A stretch of 64,000 nucleotides of DNA from Castanea sativa (GCF_040712315.1 NC_134015.1:20399614-20463613), one strand, 5' to 3'. Counted from the stretch's first letter, positions 45,300 to 57,066 are shown. Notes: generated by a model not told the origin, from the letters alone. Program-made: numbers and translations.

Positions 45300-48200
45300 T
45301 AGGGGTGTCAATTTGGGTTAGCGTGTCGGGTTCGTGTCGTGTCGAGATAGGGGTATTTGATTAAATGGCTCAACCTTAACCCAACCCATTTAATAATCGT
45401 GTCATGATCTTTCAACCCTAACCCGACCTGTTAATAAGGCGGGTTGACCTGACCCAACCCATTTGACACGCGTAACAAACGAATCGTGTTGGGTTGACAC
45501 GAATGTAATACAATTCATTTTAACCTGCATAATATTCAATATAGCATCTGTAATGGGCCTTTTTTGTAGTATTGGGCTGGACTGCCTCCTACCGTGCTAG
45601 CCCAAGGTGTTCTGGATCAGGGAGTTGGGACCAGTCCAATTGCAACCTACCTTGGTTCGGCTTATGCGCAAACTATACCCCGTTTACCAAGATTTTCTGA
45701 TTATATGCCCATGGCAGGCAGAGCTGCTAAAGTAGTTATGGCAGACAGATATAATAAAGGTAATAAAAGAGATTCGTTCACTATTTAGACAAAGGTAAAT
45801 AATGGGTCATTACAAGGAACACATTTTTAATGAAATAACAACAAAAATAAATGCGGAAGGGGTAATAATAAGCTTATTGAATCAAAAAGAAATATCAGTC
45901 TGCCGTGTCAAGTTGCGTTACAGGGGTCTAAGTTAAGAAGGAAGTCATTTCCTCAATGCGAATAATCTCTCTGGGGAAGAAATTAACTGCTTTGAGGGAA
46001 CGGGCCTAAATGACTTGTGCCCAAAGAAGTCTCTTGCCTTTAGCAGAGAGCATGGTTTGAGAGGGAGGGAGGGAATCAACCTATTCGGTGCATGCCTGCC
46101 ATTCTATTCTCTCCTTTTTTTTTTCTTGTTTCTCTTCGATTCTTTCTTTCTCTTCCTCTTCGTTTTTTTTTATCTCTCGGTGTTTTGCCTAGTTGTTGTT
46201 ATTCTCTCCCCTAGAGGTTACTGTTACCATCCCCTTTCCGTGCACAGTAAGGGTTCCTTATATAATGTTTGCCGCAACTAGCTTTTACTATTTTAGCCTT
46301 TAACCGTCTTTGTCTGGTGTGGGTGTCCTTGCTGACCATTACTGATTAGTCAGTCGCCCAGCCAACCCCACTTACCTGTGTTGGTCATGCCACTCTACAT
46401 CATTAGACGAAGAAGACTATTTTCTTTGTTTGTTTGCCGTGACATTCTTACCTGCTACGACATGAGTGCTCTTTCTCTTTCTCTCTCTCTCTCTCTCTGT
46501 CCCTCATGGCATGCACCTAGTGGTTCCAACTCAACCTTACTTCTTTTGGGCAGTATGTCATCCCAGCAAGACACTTCCTCCAAAAGAGCTTGAGCAGGAA
46601 GCACAAAAATAGGTTTTCCCCTCTCCCCACCGCCAGACCATGCCTTCTTACCTCTGACCCATGACTTACCACTTCTTGTATTGGCTGGGTACAGGCTGGT
46701 GGTGTCTGGGCCTTGCGCGTGCCTCACTTCTATGTTCATTCAAAATCTGCTTGCTGCTCATGCGTTTGTCGCGGTCTGGAGGTTCGTCTATCCATTCTGT
46801 CGTTTGTCCTTAACTTCTTATGGCATTAGTTGTTTCCTGATTTTTTATTCTTTATAACTTGCTCCCTTAGGGGCTGGGCTTTGCCTGATTGTGGGATTTC
46901 CCTCCTTTAGGCCATTCTTCTTGCTTTATTTCCGCGGTTTTGTTATTGCTTCTTGCCACATCATTTTGTCATTCCTGCCGTGATGTTATTTGACCTAGAA
47001 CTGCTGGGCCTCTTTGGGCTTGCTGCTTATTTCTTTTCCGATAACCCAATAAGCTCATTGGGCCTTTTACTACATTACTTGCGGGCTCTCGTGTCCCAAT
47101 TACTTCCTTTTGGGCATCCTCGGCCTACTTACTTTCCTTGGGCATTCTTGACCCTTTCTACTTTTCCCATAGGCTTCTACTAACTCCTTGGGCTTCCCTG
47201 ACCCAATTATTTCATCCTTCATCCTTGGGGCTTATGGACTCTCCATTGTCCATTACTTATATTACTTCGGGCCCGCTGTGACTGCTATGACTCATTCTCA
47301 CTTTTTTACATCACATACTGCCCATGAGTTTGCTATATCTCTATTTTCGGGCCTTTTTAGGCCCATTTGCTTCCTCAAGGTCCATTTGTTTGCTTTGTGG
47401 ACCTATGATCCATTATTCCTGCCGTTTGGACTTAATGGCTTTTCTATTCAATTTCTAACTCTCTTCTGCCCACGTTGTTGGGCTTCTTCTTCCTACTAGG
47501 CTTCCTAAAAAAAAAAAGAGCATCTACAACATCCATCCAGAAATAATTTTTTTTTTACATCCCAATAGCAGTGCATACACTTCAGGTCTTCAACTCACAT
47601 TCAAAATAATATAGTTCAATAAAAATATAACATTCATCTAGAAATAAGTTCTTTACACTCTAAAAGAAGTGCATACACTTCAACTCAAATTCAAAACAAC
47701 ATAGTTTAACAAAAATAACATAGTTCAACAAAAATATAATATTCTTGGAACTCGCGAAATGCTAAGTATTAATATTGAAAGAATTGGAGCAAAAGTTAGA
47801 CTAATCCTAACTATGACTACGATTATCATCCATATAGAGAAAGAGAGAGACAACAAAACCCGGTTTGAGACTTTGATTTGAGAATTGGGCATGAGACTAT
47901 AAGATAGTAGAGTAAGTAGTAAGGCTAAAAAAAAAAAAAGAAGAAGATATTTATAAGAATGTTTAGAGATTTAGGGTTTTTAGGGTTTAAAGATCTAGCA
48001 GTTGTAAAGTTTCAATTTTCAATTATGTCCCTTGTAAGTTTTTGTAATTACTCAATTTTCTTTTTAAATTTAAAATATATATTGGATATAAAAGGTATTT
48101 GACAAATGTAAAATAAAATGAATATTTTATTTGTTATACGAATTAATTAGATTGTGTTAAGTGGGTCATTTTGGGTTGATACAAATAAATTGGCGTGTCA

Positions 48201-48374
48201 AACGTGTCTATTGTGGGTTATGCAGGTTGACCCACTTATGACACGTTTCTTATCGTGTCGCTTTCGAGTTGACCCGTTTATGACTCAAACCCATTAAGGC
48301 ACAACCCTAACCCGCAAAAACTCGTGTCGGGTTCGTGTCGTGTTCACGGGTTGGGTCAAACATTGACACCTCTA
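45300..48374. mobile_element. hAT-type element split by family A LTR
   Basis: The left end taggggtgtcaatttggg and the reverse complement of the right end tagaggtgtcaatgtttg are inverted repeats, and the arms continue with gtcgggttcgtgtcgtgt on both sides. The flanks actccccc (45292-45299) and actctcca (48375-48382) are an 8-bp duplication with two changes. Without the LTR at 45549-47519 the element is about 1.1 kb. No transposase is seen. It appears to sit inside a further AT/GGGGGAG-type inverted repeat (aaggagggggag near 45218; cttccccctctatccaaa near 48385). Confidence 0.7.
45549..47519 (-). mobile_element. solo LTR (family A), second copy, reversed
   Basis: The plus strand begins tgtaatgggcctttttt and ends tcctaaaaaaaaaaaga, with an exact gcatc duplication at 45544-45548 and 47520-47524. 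Read on the minus strand it aligns with the LTR at 591-4007, including aagaagaagcccaac, ccattaagtcca, the tgggtcagaggtaagaa block (46655-46675) and the ending cggtaggaggcagtccagcc. In this copy the first bases TG appear changed to TC in front of a poly-T run. A CT microsatellite sits at 46478-46498. Frames such as 46015-46281 and 46953-47499 are non-coding LTR text. Confidence 0.85.
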
Positions 48375-48382
48375 ACTCTCCA

Positions 48383-50221
48383 TTCTTCCCCCTCTATCCA
48401 AATAGGCCATTAAAGATTCTTTGATAAACCATAAAGATTTTGTAATCTAAAATTATTTGTGCTCATTCTTATAATTTGAATTTTTTTTTTTAAGATTGTT
48501 TAATTTTAAGTAAACTCCTGAGAAATAAATAAGAAATATGTTTACTTAAAAAAATCTAAACCAGAGCTTATCATAAAGTCAAACACCACTTCCTCTGCCT
48601 TTCAGTATAATTAAAAATTGTTAAACTGGCAGTGGTTACGAGAACAATTGCAGCCATCGGAGATTCATGATTTAGGACCACTGATAAATTATAAAGAAAC
48701 ACATAGTAAAATGTGATTATGTAAGAAAAACAACTAAACGAGTGAATTAGGACCACGGATTACTAATTATATGGTAAACCCTGATGTGTTGGATATAAAA
48801 TAAAGAAACCCAGTTGCCACTTCCATAAGAAACAAGTTATCAACAGTTAGTATTTACATAGAGATTCTTTGTGTCTAGAACCGTTAAATACTTTTGAAGT
48901 TGCAAGTTGGCATTATTTGTGTGTGTTCAATAACCTATATTAAGCCTTAGAAAATGTCAAGGATCATAGCTAAATTATCAAAATGAAAGGCAGTCCTATG
49001 TTTTCAGATGGACATTAATTCTAGACTTTGTTAATCCATCTTCATTCAGAGATGATGCCGGTCTTTCTAACAATTTGTTAATCTAGACAAATCAAAATAT
49101 AAGTAGTTGATAATGAAATTATAAGTATATATATATATATATTACACAATGTTGAGGGATCTACATTGATTGGATTTTTTAAAAAATACTTTGTTATCAG
49201 GAAATTTAGGGTCTCTTTTTATTGGTTTAGACTTTAGATAATAGTTCTAGCCAATTGCCATTAGGATGATACTGAAACTAATCCTGCACAAAAGAAAAAA
49301 ACACGGAATCTATACGCCACATTTTCTGTCTAGAAGTTATAATAATCGATCTTAAAATAATGGTAAGTAAGATATTCTTTTCAAGCAATGTTACTTGAAG
49401 GTTCGCTAGGATTTGTTCAGAATGCAAAGACTTTAAATGATGTAGACTGAAACACTAAATTACTTTGGTTTTAAATATCATCATAGACTTTATTGTCACT
49501 GTGATTGTGACATTAAAATATTACCTGTATAATTTCTGTGATCCAGATTAACATTGACCAAGTAGTTAGAAGACTTTCCATTCAAGACGAAAAGAAGGTA
49601 GGTAAACGCTAATTAATTAATGTTTTCGCTCAAATCAAGTTATTTACTGACCTTCAATCTTTTGGATTTTTTTTTAGAGCAGTTTTGGTTTTTTGAATGT
49701 GGCCAAGCTTAACTTTTTTTTTTTTGCCCCTTTTTTATATTGTTTCATTTTTCTCCCAAGTTGCCAAAAGAGAGAGGAATCAAATCCCATGCGAATTAGA
49801 GAAATTTGAACCTTAAATGTCATAAATAAGTTGTGAAGAAGCACTTAAATTTAGTATAAATAGTGAAATTTTGCTTGGAATTTTTAATAAACTCTAGGAG
49901 AACAGTGAGCTCGGATTATTGATCTAATCAACGAATTAGATGCATGAGCCAAGATCCAAGTTTAATTTACTTTCTGATTCAAGGTGATAATAATGTTTAG
50001 TAATCCATTCCCCATTTCCTCGTAACGAGGAGGAAATTATTGTCTTGGTTCATGGTCTACTAGACATTAATTAATATATGAACTAAAAAAAAGCTCATAA
50101 GGTATAACATAACGTTGTCAATTACTGAAACTTCTCCACGTGTAACGTGAAGAATGCCTTACGACCAAAATTTACCATGCCACAGGATTAAAAAAAAATT
50201 TTGAAGACTAAGGTGGGTTGG
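48383..50221. other. intergenic DNA, no gene seen
   Basis: AT-rich, with a short (TA)n run at 49127-49141 and a poly-T at 49713-49724. No recognisable protein, RNA gene or transposon end. The 61-codon frame at 48571-48756 (-) shows no domain. Confidence 0.55.
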
Positions 50222-50229
50222 GTCCGTTT

Positions 50230-50385
50230 TAGGGGTGTGCAAAAAGCCGACGAACCGAAAAAACCGCTTCAAACCGACCAAACCAATGCAAAAGTTTTGG
50301 TTCGGTTTCGGTTTTTTATATAATAAAACCGAAAATTTCGGTTCCGTTGTCGGTGGCAAATTTTAATGCACCGAACCGAACCGAA

Positions 50386-50435
<50 letters not shown>

Positions 50436-51291
50436 CCACCGACAACCGAACTGAACTGATATATATATATATATATAACATTAAGTCACGTTGGAGTTTG
50501 TAGCATAGTGGTATTCTGTGGCTTTAATGACTAAGCGGTCCCTCGTTCGAGCCTTCGCCCATAGCCGCCAGTCCACCATTTTTTTTCTCTCACCATATTT
50601 TCTCACCATTTTTTTTCCAGTCGTCAACCTCGCCTTCGACTCTTCGCCCACCGATCGCTCCAACCCCCTCCAATGCGCCGACCAGTACACATCACTCTCC
50701 ACACGCCGGCCTCTACACGCCGTCCTTCCTACGCCGGCCTCCACATGCCGGTCTGTTTATATCAAAGAAACTTTGGTTTCAGTTCGGTTTTTTTTTTTTA
50801 GTTTCTGTATTGAGCTTCTAATTGTTAAAAAAGATCGAAGCTTTATTATTTTTTGAGATTGAATTGGTATGTGGAATCCGATTATGTTTCTAGGTTTTGT
50901 TTGTTTTTTAAAAAGATTGGATCTCAGATCGGATCTTTGCGTATATGCTTGTTTTCTGGGGGTATTTGGATCGGTTTAGATGATTGTAGAAGCTAAAATA
51001 ATAGTGGGTTTTGAATTTGTGATTGTCCCGTGTGCTTGGTTGTTTATATTCTAGGTTTGTTTATTTTTTCAATTTCCTCTCTTTTTTATATTCTGGGTTT
51101 GTTTATTTTTTCTCTTTGTTTGCTTTCAAACCGAAAAAATACCGAAACCGACCGAAACCGAAATCCAACCGAAACCGATTGATTTCCAAATACTTCGGTT
51201 GGTTTCGGTTGAAGATTTCACACACCGAAAATTTCGGTTTCGGTTGGCCAGCACTTAGAAAATTGACCGAAATCGAACCGAAACACCCATA
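50230..51291. mobile_element. hAT-type element with tRNA-like insert
   Basis: The ends taggggtgtgcaaaaagcc and (reverse complement) tatgggtgtttcggttcg are imperfect inverted repeats. The flanks gtccgttt (50222-50229) and gtctgttt (51292-51299) are an 8-bp duplication with one change. Both arms are dense in ccgaaccg/cggttcgg words. The centre has a (TA)n run (50391-50431) and a tRNA-like stretch. It has landed in the left end of the MITE that continues to 51478. Confidence 0.75.
50491..50556 (+). repeat. tRNA-like promoter module (SINE-like)
   Basis: The stretch gttggagtttgtagcatagtgg has an A-box-like tRNA start (tagcatagtgg). It is followed at tRNA spacing by gttcgagcc (50543-50551), a good B box. 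No cloverleaf closes and there is no 3' acceptor match, so this is a SINE head or a tRNA relic inside the hAT element. Confidence 0.45.
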
Positions 51292-51299
51292 GTCTGTTT

Positions 51300-51478
51300 A
51301 TTTTGCTGAAACTGAAATTTTTTGCTGAAAGTACTGTAGATAAAGGTAAAAGTTAGTTAAAATAGTACAATGAGACCTATAAATAGTACCAAAAAGTACA
51401 ATAGGATCCACAAATAATAGCAAAAATAAGCTAAATAGTAAATTAAGTTGGCAAAAATAATCTTTATCAAACGGACTA
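51300..51478. mobile_element. MITE copy 1 (right part, interrupted)
   Basis: Right portion of a MITE whose left edge (gggtccgttt, 50220-50229) is separated by the hAT element. It ends tttatcaaacggacta, the reverse complement of tagtccgtttgat. The body shares tgaaactgaaa, agtacc and caaaaataatc with the following copy. Confidence 0.55.
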
Positions 51479-51480
51479 AG

Positions 51481-51665
51481 TATCCATTTGAGATCCGCTT
51501 ATTATGCGGAAACTGAAAATTTTTTACTGAAAATTTTATAAATAAAAGTAAAAGTTGGCTACAGTAGTATGGTGAGACTCATATATAGTACCAAAAATAC
51601 AGTAAAACTCATAAATAGTATAAAAAATAAACTAACTGATAAAATAAGTTGACAAAAATAATTTA
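51481..51665. mobile_element. MITE copy 2, adjacent relative
   Basis: It starts tatccatttgagatccgctt and runs parallel to the preceding MITE (gaaactgaaaattttttact, gtgagactcatatatagtac, aagttgacaaaaataat). The two are diverged members of one family lying head to tail. The right end is degraded. Confidence 0.5.
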
Positions 51666-51770
51666 TGAGAAATGCAAAGTAATTTTCTTGGTAAGATGCA
51701 AGATGACAGTACGTCAATATCGCAAGCTTTTTGACTAGAGGATTAATTGGTTCCTTTCCATCTTGGTCCA

Positions 51771-52350
51771 CTAGAAAGCACGGATGTGGCTGGGAGGGTG
51801 CCGCACCCGAGTCTGACGCGGTTGCCCGCGTGTTGGTGCCGCGTCTAAGTTGTTGTTGTTGTTTTTTTTTTTCACGGATTCGCGCCGACTCGGCTTGATT
51901 CGCGCCGAACCGGGCAGATTCGGCCAGAATCGGGCCGTATTGGGTCGTATCGGCCAGCGACCGAAACGGCTGAAACAGGTCGAAATCGGCCTTGAATCTC
52001 GCCGGAACAACCGAAATCGGCTTTGAATGAGGCCCAAACACCCTAAATCTGCCCTTTCTCAATTTATTTTGAATATTTGTTGCTTCTTTTTGTGTTTTCT
52101 TTTTGGTTGTGTTTTGTTTTGTGTTTTTTGCCTTCTTCTTTCTTTGTTTTGCGAATCAAGGCAAAGTAATATGTTTTTTAAGAATATTTTAATTGTAAAA
52201 ATATATAGAAAATATAAATAAAAATATTTTAAATAATTTTTTAATTGCTGAGTCCCGCCACACCCGCACCCACATTTTTTAAAAATTGCCGAGTCCTGCA
52301 CCCATATCCGCACCCGCACCCGAGTCCCAAAACGCACCCGTGCTTCGTAG
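51771..52350. mobile_element. hAT-type element, 580 bp, upstream of AMT1
   Basis: The ends ctagaaagcacggatg and cgcacccgtgcttcgtag are inverted repeats. The flanks carry the perfect 8-bp duplication ttggtcca (51763-51770 and 52351-52358). The arms contain gtgccgcacccgagtc / gcacccgagtcc words and gattcggcc/cgaatc motifs. The open frame at 51559-52062 (-) crosses the element and is not a known protein. Confidence 0.85.
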
Positions 52351-52440
52351 TTGGTCCAAGACTTAATTATTATATTATATATTTATATATATATATTTTT
52401 TAAAAATCATGCTCTCAGTCGTGGCGAAAATGATAGTGTG

Positions 52441-52480
52441 CCCGGCATATATGCCGGGTCACTCACATAGAGGCGGGCTC
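52441..52480. repeat. palindrome shared with the fold-back at 9251
   Basis: The perfect 18-bp palindrome cccggcatatatgccggg (52441-52458) is followed by tcactcacatagaggcgggc, matching the left arm at 9256-9292. Only one arm is present here. Confidence 0.75.
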
Positions 52481-52673
52481 CACGCACTAGGCATGCAAAA
52501 TTATTCCTTGTTTCGATGATATAATTTATCTAGGTTTGATTATAAAAAAATCTTGGTTTAGAAATTAGAACTTAGACTATAGATTCCTATCTTTTATAAT
52601 AGAAAATGAAAATGAGAATATAAGAAAACCTCCTTTTCACCTTATATTATAAGACCTCTCTATCCCTTTGGTC

Positions 52674-52680
52674 TATAAAT
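52674..52680 (+). promoter_or_regulatory. AMT1 TATA box
   Basis: The sequence ctataaattg lies 85-91 bp upstream of the AMT1 start codon. That would place transcription start near 52705 and give a short leader of about 60 bp with ctctctctcaccc near 52731. The position and the match to TATAWAW support it. Confidence 0.65.
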
Positions 52681-52764
52681 TGAACCCCAAAGTATCTATT
52701 CCAGTATTCCTTCACTTCTTTGTTGCATTAGTCTCTCTCTCACCCAAGAAGAAACTAGTTTTCC

Positions 52765-52989
52765 ATGGCTTCCTTAAGCTGCTCAGCCTCAGACCTCGCA
52801 CCCCTTTTCAGCTCTAACACTGCCAACGCCAGTGCCGTGGCCAATTACCTCTGTACTCGCTTTGACAGCATAGCCAACAAGCTCAGTGACACAACCTATG
52901 CCATAGACAACACATACCTCCTCTTCTCTGCTTACCTTGTGTTCGCCATGCAACTTGGCTTTGCCATGCTATGTGCTGGATCTGTCCGT

Positions 52990-53021
<32 letters not shown>

Positions 53022-54297
53022 TGTTCTTGACGCTGCAGCTGGTGGCCTTTCTTACTATCTCTTCGGCTTTGCCTTTGCTTTTGGTTCTCCCTCTAATGGA
53101 TTTATTGGCCGCCACTTCTTTGGTCTAACAGACTATCCTAAGCCCACTGGAGACTATAGCTTTTTTCTTTACCAATGGGCCTTTGCAATAGCGGCTGCTG
53201 GAATTACTAGTGGGTCCATTGCCGAGAGAACCCAATTTGTGGCTTATCTGATCTACTCTTCCTTTTTAACCGGTTTTGTTTACCCTGTAGTTTCACATTG
53301 GTTTTGGTCTAGTGACGGCTGGGCCAGCCCAACTCGGACTGGTGATCTTTTATTTGGTTCGGGTGTCATTGACTTTGCCGGTTCGGGAGTGGTTCACATG
53401 GTTGGTGGAATAGCAGGCTTATGGGGTGCATTTATTGAAGGCCCACGAGTTGGCCGATTTGATCAAGCGGGCCGGTCCGTGGTTTTACGTGGTCATAGTG
53501 CGTCTTTAGTCGTGCTTGGTTCATTCTTGTTATGGTTTGGTTGGTATGGATTCAACCCCGGTTCATTTCTCACGATAGCAAAATCATACGGTGATAGTGG
53601 GTCTTATTATGGCCAATGGAGTGCCATAGGGAGGACAGCTGTCACCACAACATTAGCAGGTTGCACAGCTGCACTTACAACCTTGTTTAGCAAACGCTTA
53701 TTGGTGGGTCATTGGAATGTGCTAGACGTTTGTAATGGTCTACTAGCGGGATTCGTTGCAATCACCTCAGGGTGTTCAGTGGTAGAGCCTTGGGCAGCAA
53801 TCATATGTGGCTTTGTGGCATCATGGGTTTTGATTGGGTGCAACAAGCTTGCAGAGAAGTTAAAATATGATGACCCACTAGAGGCAGCACAATTACATGG
53901 TGGGTGTGGAGCGTGGGGGGTTTTATTCACAGGATTGTTTGCAACGAAGTCGTATGTGAATGAGGTGTATTCGGGTCAACTCGGTAGACCATACGGGTTG
54001 TTTATGGGAGGTGGAGGGAAGCTATTGGCGGCACAAATTGTACAAATATTGGTGGTGTCAGGGTGGGTCACGGCCACAATGGGACCACTATTTTTTTTGC
54101 TTAATAAAATGAAGTTGTTAAGAGTGTCAAGGGATGATGAGGTGGCAGGTATGGATATGACAAGGCATGGTGGTTTTGCTTATGCTTACCATGATGAAGA
54201 TGAGCAATCTATTAAGCATGCATATGTGATGGGGAAGATTGAGCCTAACATTGAGACCCCACCAGCTAATCTTAGTTTACCATCAGCCGATGTGTGA
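52765..54297 (+). CDS. AMT1: AMT1-type high-affinity ammonium transporter
   Basis: An intact, intronless 510-residue frame, which is the usual plant AMT1 gene form. AMT1 proteins are plasma-membrane trimers with 11 membrane spans that import ammonium. The family core [13 protein letters not shown] is at residues 203-215 and [15 protein letters not shown] near 376-390. H211 and H378 fit the conserved twin pore histidines. The cytosolic tail has [14 protein letters not shown] with T466 at the place of the regulatory threonine that shuts AMT1 trimers when phosphorylated. The start [13 protein letters not shown] matches AMT1 N-termini and is the first ATG after the leader. The exact paralogue (AMT1;1 or AMT1;2 type) is not settled. 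Nothing appears broken. Confidence 0.96.
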
Positions 54298-55033
54298 TTA
54301 GGCTTTCTTTGTTTGTAGCAAAATAATTAGAGGAAAAAAAAAAATGTAAACTAGAATATATGTGGGTACCATATGTATGAAATTTAAGAAGTGGGATAGC
54401 ATGTTATTGTAAGAACAAGTTTACGTAGTAGGTTCTTTTGATGTTTTTTTTGTTCCTGAACCTTTTAAATCTTAGATAATATAATTTGAAACGAGACTAA
54501 GCATTTAGCATTGGTGTAATGCTTTAATAAAAGTTTTCCATTCACAAAAAAAGAAGAAGTGTAGATTTTTAAATTTAAGTTAATAAGTTGAGTTTGACTC
54601 CTCTAGTTTTCTTTTAATTTTTTATTTGTTTAATGCAAAAATTCCAATTTAGCTCACGTTATTTATCACATTTTAATTAGTTCATAAACTTCCAGCTATT
54701 ATGTTTTTACCTCTTAAATTTTGAATTAATATACAATCATTAAAGTTCTACTCAAATTAATAATTATTGTATTTTGTGGACAATTTTCAATTTGCACAAT
54801 TTAATTTAAATTTTTTTTCAATTGTTATATTTTGACCTCCAAAAATTTTGATTGAAAAGAAATTGTTATTGTGCATTGATACAAAAATCTTGATGATTTC
54901 ATTTTATTTTAAATCTTATGAGGGTCAAATTTAGTAACTTAAAAGTTTGTGATATAAATTGTTACATGGGGTAATTGTGAAAGTCACTCAAAAGAAATTA
55001 TGTTAGGGAGATAAAGACTTTGGGTAGACTCCT
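54298..55033. other. AMT1 3' UTR and spacer
   Basis: The 3' UTR probably runs to a polyadenylation signal aataaa at 54526-54531, preceded by ttggtgtaatg. Beyond it is AT-rich spacer with no gene. Confidence 0.5.
54526..54531 (+). terminator. possible AMT1 polyadenylation signal
   Basis: aataaa about 230 bp past the stop codon, preceded by a TTGGTGTAAT stretch resembling a plant far-upstream element. Other A-rich sites exist nearer, so it is only the best candidate. Confidence 0.4.
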
Positions 55034-55176
55034 TGAGTGGTTAATATAACATATAGAGGCACAATTAACCTAAAAAACTTAAGTTCAATGGGTATGACTC
55101 AACTGTGTTATATTAATTACTCATTCTTCTCATCATTATTCAATGTGAAATTTTACTCATACGTATATACCTAACA
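55034..55176. mobile_element. solo TRIM-like LTR
   Basis: It starts tgagtggttaatataacata and ends atatacctaaca (TG...CA). It shares the starting block and the inner tgttatattaattactca with the TRIM-like blocks at 35203 and 35554. No target duplication was seen. Confidence 0.4.
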
Positions 55177-55348
55177 AATTATTAATGAGTCTTTGTACAA
55201 AGCCTTCTCTCTCTCTCACATATATATTATAGGTTAGTTGAGAGAGTGCAAATTTGGTCTAGAACTGGGGCATTTTTACAGAACTAACTACAAAACTCAA
55301 ACTATATCATTAGTAAGCAAAGGTTTGAAACATATTTGGTTTCTAACA

Positions 55349-55697
55349 ATTCGAGTCTATTGGACTCGATTTTCGGTTTATATTTCTCCATCAAAGGCAC
55401 TTCCAGGGAGGCCACGTAGGTGAAAGCAAAAATCGAGTTCAACGAACTCGATTTTTGGTCAAGAAAATCGAGTTCAATGAACTCGATTTCTATTTTCCAC
55501 ACTCACGGGGGCGCACGTGATCACTTTAGTAAATCGAGTCCAGTGAACTCGGTTTTTGGTCACGTGATCACTTAAGGTAAATCGAGTCTACTGGACTCGA
55601 TTTTTGGGCACCATGGATTTCGGGCACGTGGATGTAACTCGAGTCAAGGAGGCTCGATTTATTTGCTTCTAAAAATCGAGTCTCCTGAACTCGATTT
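55349..55697. repeat. seven short palindromes, left MULE arm
   Basis: Units of about 24 bp of the form aaatcgagtNNNNNNactcgattt occur near 55349, 55429, 55465, 55531, 55579, 55637 and 55673. The loop varies (tctattgg, tcaacgaa, ccagtga and so on) while the stem is kept. Spacing varies from about 36 to 80 bp. Confidence 0.85.
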
Positions 55698-56191
55698 CTG
55701 TGAATGGTCCCCAACCCATCCACGTGTCATGTGGGTCCCAACTGAGACCTTTTTCCCCCTTACCCGGCTCACTTATGCTCTCATTTCTCTTTTGCTCTCT
55801 CAGCAGCACCACTCACACAACCCTCATCACTCACACAACTTACTTCATCACTCACACAACAATCACACTCAACTTTCATCAACTCTCAGGTAATGTTTTT
55901 TACAATATTGATAATATTTTTTGTTAGTTAAATATAGTAGTTATTTGCTAGGTTATTTTTTTTAAGAAACAATTAGAACATATTAGGAAAATTTTTGTTT
56001 TTTTGTTTGTTAGTGTAAATATTGTGATTAGTTTGTTTGTTTGTGGGTAGTTTGTTAGTATATTGTGATTATTTGTTAGTTTTTTTTAATTATTATTATG
56101 ATTAATTATTGGAAATACTTAGTACTAAATATTGTGATTAATGTTATTACAACATATTTGGAAAGTTTTTTTTTGTTAGTGTAAATATTGT

Positions 56192-56477
56192 GCTAAGTTT
56201 TTTTTAGGAAATTAATATTGTGATTGTAAATTGGGAATTTTTAGTACCAAATATTGTGATTAATTATGTTATTACAACATATTGGGAATATTTGCTTATT
56301 TTTTGTTAGTGTAAATATTGTGATTAAATTATTTGCTAAGTTTTTTTTAGGAAATTAATATTGTGATTGTAAATTGGGAATTTTTAGTACCAAATATTGT
56401 GATTAATTATGTTATTACAACATATTGGGAATATTTGCTTATTTTTTGTTAGTGTAAATATTGTGATTAAATTATTT
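56192..56477. repeat. recent 143-bp tandem duplication in the MULE
   Basis: gctaagttttttttaggaaa starts at 56192 and again at 56335. The following 130 bp (through attgggaatatttgcttatt) are nearly identical. Further degenerate repeats of aatattgtgatta continue to about 56680. Confidence 0.85.
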
Positions 56478-57066
56478 TTTAGGTTTTTTTAAAAAATTAA
56501 TATTGTGATTAAATTATTTTGTAGGTTTTTAAAAAAAATTAATATTGTGATTAATTATTGGGAATATTTAGTATTGGGGAAATATTTAGTACCAAATATT
56601 GTGATTATGCTAGGTTTTTATTCAAAATTAATATTGGGAATATTTAGTACTAAATATTGTGATCAATTGTTAGGAATATTTAGTACTTTTAGGTTTTTGT
56701 CATTGGCATGAAATGGATTATGAGTTTGATACCTAAGACACCCATTACAGTCTTTTTAGTATAAATTATTTCAAGATATAGTTGTTTCAGATTTGTAACA
56801 AAGATTTCAATGGGTAACTAGTTGCTATAATATTTTTGTTCATCATATCTTATTTGAATGGGTTTTGAAAGTCATGCCTCTAGAATGATTTGGATGTGAG
56901 TATATGCAAATTTGGTTGAGGTTAGTATTGTTGGCATGTCATACCCAAAGTTTTGTGATTGATGTTGATTGAGAGTTATAAATTTGTCACTAACACAGAC
57001 ACCTGAAGTGTTTGAGTATTCAACACAATTCAAACATCCTAAACAGGAGGCTATTTGGAGACAAAC

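Noticed and set aside
45549..47519. A retroposed transcript with a poly-A tail (A-run at 47507-47517 plus flanking repeat).
   Set aside because: The block aligns in reverse with the LTR at 591-4007, whose ends are TG...CA, and the flanking repeat is the 5-bp gcatc typical of LTR elements. The A-run is the reversed T-run at the LTR start.
50491..50556. A functional tRNA gene on the plus strand.
   Set aside because: Good B box but no acceptor stem or anticodon stem pairing, and it lies within a hAT element.
53709..53930. A minus-strand 73-codon frame within AMT1.
   Set aside because: It is a shadow of the AMT1 coding sequence, with no independent support.
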